NCBI RefSeq assembly: GCF_029893585.1
Contig: NZ_JARXYX010000014.1
Coordinates: 124,001 to 188,000 of the forward strand
Length of the DNA: 64,000 nucleotides
Origin: Streptomyces sp. LBL
GTDB lineage: Bacteria > Actinomycetota > Actinomycetes > Streptomycetales > Streptomycetaceae
Direction: 5' to 3'
Positions 58,822 through 64,000 of this stretch are shown here, one piece after another. The first letter of the stretch is position 1; the number at the start of each line of letters is the position of its first letter. A program made the translations under genes and the position numbers. The notes beneath the pieces are model-generated. The model saw nothing but the letters and a program-made list of their open reading frames with translations. It did not search any database and had not been told where the DNA came from.

Positions 58822-59145
58822 GTGATTCCCGTCTGCCGCCTCGAAGACCTCCCCGCAGGGGAGTCCGTCCGTATCGCGACGACACCGCCCGTCGCCGTGT
58901 TCCGCACCGACGACGGCGAGCTGTACGCCATCGACGACACCTGCACCCACCAGGACGCGTCGCTCTCGGAGGGCTGGTGGGAAGGCTGTCTGGTCGAATG
59001 CCCGCTGCACTCCGCTTCGTTCGACCTCCGTACGGGCCGGCCGACCTGTCTCCCGGCCCGGCGGCCCGTACGCACCCACCGCGTCACGGTCGACGACGGT
59101 GTCGTCCATGTCCACCTCACCGCGGAGGAGGGGACAGCCGCATGA
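58822..59145 (+). CDS. Rieske-type ferredoxin
   Basis: A 107-residue soluble [2Fe-2S] protein from GTG 58822 (MIPVCRLEDLPAGESVRI). Cluster ligands: CTHQDASLSEG and CPLHSASFDLRTG, followed by the usual PVRTHRVTVDDGVVHV end. It should carry electrons from the reductase at 59237 to the Rieske oxygenase at 50787-51992, forming a three-component system instead of the GbcB-type reductase. Its TGA overlaps the ATG of a 32-codon ORF. Confidence 0.92.
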   Translation: MIPVCRLEDLPAGESVRIATTPPVAVFRTDDGELYAIDDTCTHQDASLSEGWWEGCLVECPLHSASFDLRTGRPTCLPARRPVRTHRVTVDDGVVHVHLTAEEGTAA

Positions 59146-59240
59146 CGGCCGTGCACAAGTGGCGCAGGACCCCACGAAGCACCTCCTTCCTTACGGCGGC
59201 CCCGCGCACCCTGCCGACCGACAGGAGTCGTACCGCATGA
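59142..59240 (+). CDS. 32-residue ORF joined to both neighbours by ATGA overlaps
   Basis: ATG 59142 lies in the ferredoxin stop (ATGA) and the TGA at 59238-59240 lies in the reductase start (ATGA). The peptide MTAVHKWRRTPRSTSFLTAA... has no recognisable domain. Perfect coupling at both ends is what remains when the middle of a full-length operon gene is deleted, as seen in neighbouring genes; alternatively it is a chance spacer or a genuine small protein. Confidence 0.4.
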   Translation: MTAVHKWRRTPRSTSFLTAAPRTLPTDRSRTA

Positions 59241-60421
59241 GGACCGTGACCGTCGTCGGCGCCTCCCTCTCCGGTCTGTACGCGGCCAGGGAACTGCGCG
59301 CACAGGGCTTCGACGGACGACTCGTGATCGTCGGAGACGAACCCCACCGCCCCTATGACCGGCCTCCCCTCTCCAAGGACTTCCTCACCGGCCGTGTGGG
59401 CGAGGACCATCTCGCGCTCGCGGACGATGAGGAGACCGCCGGACTGGGCGCCGAGTGGCTGCTCGGCACCCGCGCCCGTGGCTTGGACGTTCGCGGCCGC
59501 ACCCTCCTGCTCGACGACGGCCGCACCGTGTCCACCGACGGCGTTGTCATCGCCACCGGCGCGTCGGCGCGGTCCCTGCCGGGTGACGGCCTGGCCGGCG
59601 TCCATACCCTGCGCTCCCTCGACGACGCCCGTGCTCTGCGGGACGAACTCGCCGACGGCCCGCGTCAGGTCGTCGTCATCGGGGGCGGCTTCATCGGTGC
59701 CGAAACCGCCTCCTCCTGCGCCGCCCTCGGACACACCGTCACGGTCGTCGAAGCAGCGTCGCTCCCGCTCGTGCCGCACCTGGGCGCCCAGATGGCCGCC
59801 GTGTGCGCCGCACTGCACCGGCGTGGCGGGGTGGATCTGGTCACGGGGACCGGCGTGGCCGGGTTGCGCGGTGCCGCCTACGTCACCGGCGTCGCACTCT
59901 CCGACGGTTCCACCCTGCCGGCCGAGATCGTGGTCGTCGGCATCGGCGCCACCCCCAACACCCGCTGGCTGGCGGGCTCGACGCTCACTCTGCACGACGG
60001 GGTGGTGTGCGACGAAGGCTGTGTGACGGCGCTGCCGCAGGTGGTCGCCGTCGGCGATGTCGCCCGCGTCGGCGGTACCCGGGCCGAACACTGGACCTCC
60101 GCGACCGAACAGCCCCGCGTCGCCGTGGCCAATCTGCTCGCCGGGCGCACGGTCGAGAGGGCACGGTCGCTGCCGTACTTCTGGTCGGACCAGTACGGCG
60201 CATGCATCCAGTTCGCCGGCCGCCGCCGGGACGGGGACACCGTCCGCATCGCCGAGGGCGAACTCACCGACGGTGCCCCGGGGGACGGCGGTTTCCTCGC
60301 CCTGTACGAGCGTGACGGCCGGATGACCGCGGTGCTCTCCGTGGACCGCCCACGGCCCTTCATGCGCGCCCGTCGGGCACTGACGCGTGGGGAGAGCCGG
60401 GTACAGCCGACGGCGCTCTGA
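59237..60421 (+). CDS. FAD-dependent ferredoxin reductase
   Basis: A 394-residue NAD(P)H:ferredoxin reductase of the putidaredoxin-reductase type, ATG 59237. FAD fold VTVVGASLSGLYAARELRAQGFDGRLVIVGDEPHRPYDRPPLSK, NAD fold VVVIGGGFIGAETASSCAALG, the FAD-ribityl motif VVAVGDVARVGG and a C-terminal reductase domain (PYFWSDQYGACIQFAGR). The Gly pattern of the first fold is GASLSG, as usual for this group. Partner of the ferredoxin just upstream; converges with the membrane-protein gene at 60468. Confidence 0.93.
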   Translation: MRTVTVVGASLSGLYAARELRAQGFDGRLVIVGDEPHRPYDRPPLSKDFLTGRVGEDHLALADDEETAGLGAEWLLGTRARGLDVRGRTLLLDDGRTVSTDGVVIATGASARSLPGDGLAGVHTLRSLDDARALRDELADGPRQVVVIGGGFIGAETASSCAALGHTVTVVEAASLPLVPHLGAQMAAVCAALHRRGGVDLVTGTGVAGLRGAAYVTGVALSDGSTLPAEIVVVGIGATPNTRWLAGSTLTLHDGVVCDEGCVTALPQVVAVGDVARVGGTRAEHWTSATEQPRVAVANLLAGRTVERARSLPYFWSDQYGACIQFAGRRRDGDTVRIAEGELTDGAPGDGGFLALYERDGRMTAVLSVDRPRPFMRARRALTRGESRVQPTAL

Positions 60422-60467
60422 GGGGCTCCGCCGGCCGCTGGTCCCACCTGGGCGGTCCTGGGCGGTC

Positions 60468-61151
60468 CTAGGAGTGCGCCACCTGGCCGGCGCCCTCCCG
60501 GCGGCGTATCCGCTCCTGGGTCCGCTCGGTGGCCCGCGCGTGACGTCGGGCCTTGCGCCGCTCGCGTCGCAGGGCTCGCGCGGTGCTGCTGGGTATGGAC
60601 ACCACGCCATTGCGCTGGCTCCACACCTGGCGTGTCACCCATACGTCGAGTGCGCCCCAGGTGGCCACCACCGTGCCGGCCACACTGCTCAGCACCATCG
60701 GGAACGCCAGCCAGGACCCGGCCATGGTGCACAGGAAGGCGACCATGGCCTGGGTCAGCGTCACGGCGATGATCATTACCGCCCGCACCGCCGAGGTCCG
60801 CACCGGATCGGGCAACCGGCGTCGACGTGCCGGCTCCTCGACCCACAACGGCCGATAGTACGGCCGCTCTTCGGCCGCGAAGCGCCCGTCGTCCGCGACT
60901 TCGGTCGCACCGGATGCTCCCCGCCGTTCCTCGTCCGCGACGTCGGTGGCGGCAGGTGCCGCGCTCTCACGCACCGTCAGTCCGCCCCGCGCGGCAACCG
61001 GCACCCCGCGTTCGCCTGGCGTGACGTGCCCGTCTGCCGGAATGTCGCGATCCGGCGCCTCAGGGGAGCGTCGCCCCGTCAGTTGTGCCACCACGTCACC
61101 CGCCTCGTCGTCGGACGGCACCTCGTGCCGCTCCGCCGTGCCCATCAACAT
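60468..61151 (-). CDS. Hypothetical membrane protein with basic tail
   Basis: A 227-residue protein from ATG 61151 (MLMGTAERHEV) behind GGGGAG; 61145 is also possible, while the longer open frame to 61424 covers promoter-like sequence. Residues 1-110 are acidic and hydrophilic, then two membrane helices (about 118-140 and 147-170; VMIIAVTLTQAMVAFLCTMAG, MVLSSVAGTVVATWGALDVW), then an Arg-rich C-terminus (RRERRKARRHARATERTQERIRRRE). It is divergent from the sensor kinase. No function recognised. Confidence 0.7.
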   Translation of the reverse strand: MLMGTAERHEVPSDDEAGDVVAQLTGRRSPEAPDRDIPADGHVTPGERGVPVAARGGLTVRESAAPAATDVADEERRGASGATEVADDGRFAAEERPYYRPLWVEEPARRRRLPDPVRTSAVRAVMIIAVTLTQAMVAFLCTMAGSWLAFPMVLSSVAGTVVATWGALDVWVTRQVWSQRNGVVSIPSSTARALRRERRKARRHARATERTQERIRRREGAGQVAHS

Positions 61152-61562
61152 GTCACTCCCCACCGCCTGCAGACCGCTCGCTCCGTGCCCGACGACACGG
61201 CTCCCCAGTGGCTGCCCGGCTTGCGCTGTTTTACGCCCCCCAGCCGCAGCGGGCGGCCCCCGTGGCCGATTCCGCCGCCAACTCCCGTAGAGAAGGACGA
61301 ACGACACCGCTCCAAGATTCCCGAGCAGCATAAAATTCCGGCCAACTGGCCGGTCCGTCCGACCCGTCCGTTCCTGCGACGGTGAAGGAAGGGCAGGAGT
61401 CGATCTCCCGTAATGAGGGGACAACTCCGCATGTCTTGCCGCCGCTGCGGAAGTTCGGATTCCGGACCGGTTTTCGAGTTACGTGCGCGTCGGTAGTAGG
61501 CTCGCGACGTTTGTTGATGCACATGTGTACCCCCTGTCGGAGGGGGCGAGCTGGGGGAGGCC

Positions 61563-64000
61563 ATGCGCTTTCGCGGGAAGTCGATCCGCCGGAAGATCGT
61601 GGCGCTGCTTCTCGTGCCGCTGGTGTCCCTGATCGCGATCTGGGGCTTCGCCACGGTACTCACGGGCCGGGAAGTGTCCCAGCTGTTGCAGGTCTCATCC
61701 CTGGTGGAGAAGATCGGCTACCCCACCGAGGACACCGTCCGCGTCCTGCAACAGGAACGCCGCCAGACCCTCGTCTACCTCGCCGATCCCCGGGCGTCGG
61801 ACGCGCTGTCCGCGCTCCGCACCACCCGTGAGGCCACCGACGACGCCGCCACCAAGCTGCGTGCGAACGCGAAGGACGCCGACGTCCGTGACGGCATGGA
61901 CGCGGACGACGACGAACGCGTCACCACCGTCCTGGACGCCTTCGACGGCCTCGACTCGTTGCGGCGCAGCGTCGAGGAGGGCACCCTGACCCGGTTCCAG
62001 GCCCTCGACCTGTACAACCGGCTCGTCGACCCCTGTTACGTCCTCCTGGCATCCCTCGACGGCGTCGACAGCGTAGAGCTGGACAAGCAGGCCCGCGCCC
62101 TGGTGAACATCGCCCGCGCCCGCGAACTGCTCTCCCGCGAGGACGCCCTCCTCGGCTCCGCCCTGGTGGTCGGGAAGCTCTCCCACGAGGAGATCCGCGA
62201 CGTCTCCGACCTGGTCGCCCAGCGCACCCTGCTGTACGACATCAGCCTGCCGGTGCTGCCCCGGACGGAGCGCGAACGGTACGAAAGCTTCTGGAAGAAC
62301 GCCAACAGCGCCCCCCTCCGGTCGGCCGAACAGGCCGGCGTCTCCTCCGGCCCCGGTGTCCCCGACTCCGTCACGGCCAAGAGCTGGGACGCGGCCGCCG
62401 GCAGTGCGCTCGACGAGCTCGCCACCCTCAACGACCAGGCGAACGACCGCTATCAGGACCGTGTCCGCCCCGATGCGATGGGCGTCATCATCAAGGCCTC
62501 CGTGGCCGGAGGCCTCGGCCTGGTCGCCCTGATCGCGTCGCTCCTGCTGTCCGTGCGTGTCGGCCGTACCCTCATCCGCGACCTGCGGAAGCTGCGCCTG
62601 GAGGCCCACGAGGCGTCCGGCGTACGGCTGCCCAGCGTGATGCGCCGCCTCTCCGCGGGCGAACAGGTGGACGTGGAGACCGAGGTCCCGCGGTTGGAGT
62701 ACGACAAGAACGAGATCGGTGACGTCGGCCAGGCCCTCAACACCCTGCAACGCGCCGCCGTCGAAGCAGCCGTCAAGCAGGCCGAGCTGCGGGCCGGGGT
62801 CTCCGAGGTCTTCGTGAACCTCGCCCGGCGCAGCCAGGTACTGCTCCACAAGCAGCTCACCCTCCTCGACACCATGGAGCGCAGGACCGAGGACACCGAC
62901 GAGCTCGCCGACCTGTTCCGCCTCGACCACCTGACCACCCGTATGCGCCGGCACGCCGAGGGCCTGGTGATCCTGTCCGGCGCGGCGCCCTCCCGCCAGT
63001 GGCGCAAGCCGGTGCAGCTGATGGACGTGGTCCGCGCCGCCGTCGCCGAGGTCGAGGACTACGAGCGCATCGAGGTCCGCCGACTGCCCCGGGTCGCCGT
63101 GACCGGCCCCGCGGTAGCGGACCTCACGCATCTCGTCGCCGAACTCCTGGAGAACGCCACGGTGTTCTCCCCACCGCACACCGCCGTCCAGGTCGTGGGC
63201 GAACGCGTCGCCAACGGGTTCACCCTGGAGATCCACGACCGCGGCCTCGGCATGGCGGCCGAGGCGCTCCTGGACGCCAATCTGCGGCTCGCGGAGACTC
63301 CGGAGTTCGAGCTGTCCGACACCGACCGGCTGGGCCTGTTCGTGGTCAGCAGGCTCGCCCAGCGGCAGAACGTCCGGGTCTCCCTGCAGCCGTCGCCGTA
63401 CGGCGGCACGACGGCCGTCCTTTTCATCCCGGACACCCTCCTGACGGACGACGTCCCCGACACCAACGGCATCGGCTTCCGCCTCGACCGGCCACAGCCG
63501 CCCAAGGAGACCGAACGGGAGGAGGCCCGCCCCACCTTGCTCTCCCGCGCACCCACGCAGTTGCCAAGCCCGGCTCCCGCGCTCCTGAACGGTCCGGTCG
63601 AACTGGAGGCTCCCGTCGACCTGGACGCCTTCGACGGCTTCCCGGGCGCCCTCGACGACGAGGACAGCGAACGCGGCGGACTGTTCCGCCCGCGCCGCTC
63701 ACTCGGCCCCACGGACGACGGCACGGTGGGCGGCCACGCCAAGCAGCGCGAGGACACCCACGAGGTCCCCGTCAGCGACACCGTGGAGGCGGCCGGCCGG
63801 GACGACGACCTGAACGCCCCGGTCGAACTGCCCCGTCGTCGGGCTCCCAAGCTGGTCAGCTCGCACGGACGTCCGGTCACCGAGCAGCGCTCGCGCCGCG
63901 AGGATGCGGACGAGGAGCCTCCGACGGGCTCGAGCCGGACCCGCCCCCAGGCGGCGGCTCCGCTGCCCGCCCGCCGACGTGGAGCGGGACCTCAGCGCCG
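61563..64000 (+). CDS. Nitrate/nitrite-sensor-type histidine kinase (CvnA-like), C-terminus beyond window
   Basis: 812 codons are in the window and no stop is reached. ATG 61563 follows GGGGGAGG. Helix 1 at residues about 13-33 (IVALLLVPLVSLIAIWGFA), an extracellular NIT-type helical sensor (about 45-300; VLQQERRQTLVYLADPRAS, LVNIARARELLSREDALLG), helix 2 about 304-325, HAMP-like linker, then a kinase part with NLARRSQVLLHKQLTLLDTMERRTEDTDELADLFRLDHLTTRMRRHAEGL and ATPase N-box ELLENATVFSPPHTAV and DRGLGM. The C-terminus is long and Pro/Glu-rich. These traits are those of Streptomyces conservon CvnA kinases, whose partners (roadblock, DUF742, GTPase) should follow beyond 64000. Confidence 0.92.
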   Translation, partial: MRFRGKSIRRKIVALLLVPLVSLIAIWGFATVLTGREVSQLLQVSSLVEKIGYPTEDTVRVLQQERRQTLVYLADPRASDALSALRTTREATDDAATKLRANAKDADVRDGMDADDDERVTTVLDAFDGLDSLRRSVEEGTLTRFQALDLYNRLVDPCYVLLASLDGVDSVELDKQARALVNIARARELLSREDALLGSALVVGKLSHEEIRDVSDLVAQRTLLYDISLPVLPRTERERYESFWKNANSAPLRSAEQAGVSSGPGVPDSVTAKSWDAAAGSALDELATLNDQANDRYQDRVRPDAMGVIIKASVAGGLGLVALIASLLLSVRVGRTLIRDLRKLRLEAHEASGVRLPSVMRRLSAGEQVDVETEVPRLEYDKNEIGDVGQALNTLQRAAVEAAVKQAELRAGVSEVFVNLARRSQVLLHKQLTLLDTMERRTEDTDELADLFRLDHLTTRMRRHAEGLVILSGAAPSRQWRKPVQLMDVVRAAVAEVEDYERIEVRRLPRVAVTGPAVADLTHLVAELLENATVFSPPHTAVQVVGERVANGFTLEIHDRGLGMAAEALLDANLRLAETPEFELSDTDRLGLFVVSRLAQRQNVRVSLQPSPYGGTTAVLFIPDTLLTDDVPDTNGIGFRLDRPQPPKETEREEARPTLLSRAPTQLPSPAPALLNGPVELEAPVDLDAFDGFPGALDDEDSERGGLFRPRRSLGPTDDGTVGGHAKQREDTHEVPVSDTVEAAGRDDDLNAPVELPRRRAPKLVSSHGRPVTEQRSRREDADEEPPTGSSRTRPQAAAPLPARRRGAGPQR

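Noticed and set aside
1..64000. tRNA, rRNA, CRISPR arrays, insertion sequences, phage or conjugative modules
   Set aside because: No cloverleaf with CCA-proximal stem, no regular spacer-repeat array, no transposase, integrase or attachment-site repeat was seen on reading both strands.

Overview
The window is high-GC, with GC-rich third codon positions and frequent GTG starts, and its gene content is that of a Streptomyces chromosome: RbpA, an FMN-riboswitch rib operon with a RibM-type transporter, mycothiol-dependent formaldehyde dehydrogenase, DasR-type chitinase control, polyprenol-phosphate-mannose synthase and a conservon-type sensor kinase. I saw no insertion sequence, phage gene, tRNA, rRNA or CRISPR array. 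The gene order from the ROK regulator to about 34 kb matches, as far as I remember, the S. coelicolor SCO1447 to SCO1410 stretch, so this looks like core-arm chromosome rather than an island.

Layout. 1-3.3 kb: NCS2 permease (cut by the window edge), MFS transporter and divergent ROK regulator around a clear operator. 3.3-8.7 kb: a promoter with a DasR-like box but no gene behind it, then an FMN riboswitch and ribE-ribM-ribBA-ribH, followed by hisE-hisG and a PH-domain membrane protein. 8.9-16.9 kb: paired CNNM/HlyC-type membrane proteins, TPR-AAA ATPase, uridine kinase-like gene, secreted C39-type protein, small membrane protein and TetR regulator. 17-25.6 kb: GH18 chitinase, acyl-CoA dehydrogenase, small conserved proteins, Lrp regulator, amidohydrolase, ppm1, FxsA-like protein and rbpA with a sigma-R promoter. 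25.8-38 kb: MFS protein, GDPD, yczE remnant, MocR regulator, a FtsK-like ATPase with its small membrane partner, ankyrin and HEAT proteins, two GT4 glycosyltransferases and an SGNH hydrolase.

38-42.2 kb: a 5-oxoproline/D-glutamate cluster (pxpC, pxpB, pxpA, DUF1445 D-glutamate cyclase, gutted MFS gene) facing its probable GntR regulator. 42.3-49.5 kb: three genes centred on a 1541-residue SMC/MukB-like ATPase, resembling MukBEF/Mks/Wadjet condensins but with no JetD-type nuclease and with Asn where the Walker B Glu is expected. 49.6-60.4 kb: choline/glycine-betaine demethylation: permease and betaine aldehyde dehydrogenase remnants, Rieske oxygenase, sarcosine-oxidase-like and dimethylglycine-dehydrogenase-like flavoproteins, metallo-beta-lactamase remnant, mscR, IclR regulator, Rieske ferredoxin and ferredoxin reductase. 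60.5-64 kb: a membrane protein and the start of a nitrate-sensing-type conservon histidine kinase.

The most unusual global feature is a series of genes that keep start and end but have lost the middle or one end: yczE-like (28.0 kb), MFS (41.1 kb), amino-acid permease (49.6 kb), betaine aldehyde dehydrogenase (50.6 kb), MBL hydrolase (56.0 kb), possibly a 32-codon ATGA-linked ORF (59.1 kb), and a chitinase promoter without its chitinase (3.4 kb). Two further highlights are the incomplete condensin-like trio and a 41-bp composite motif found with identical spacing in front of mscR and in the IclR/ferredoxin intergenic region. All functional calls rest on reading the sequence and recall of families; no database search was run.
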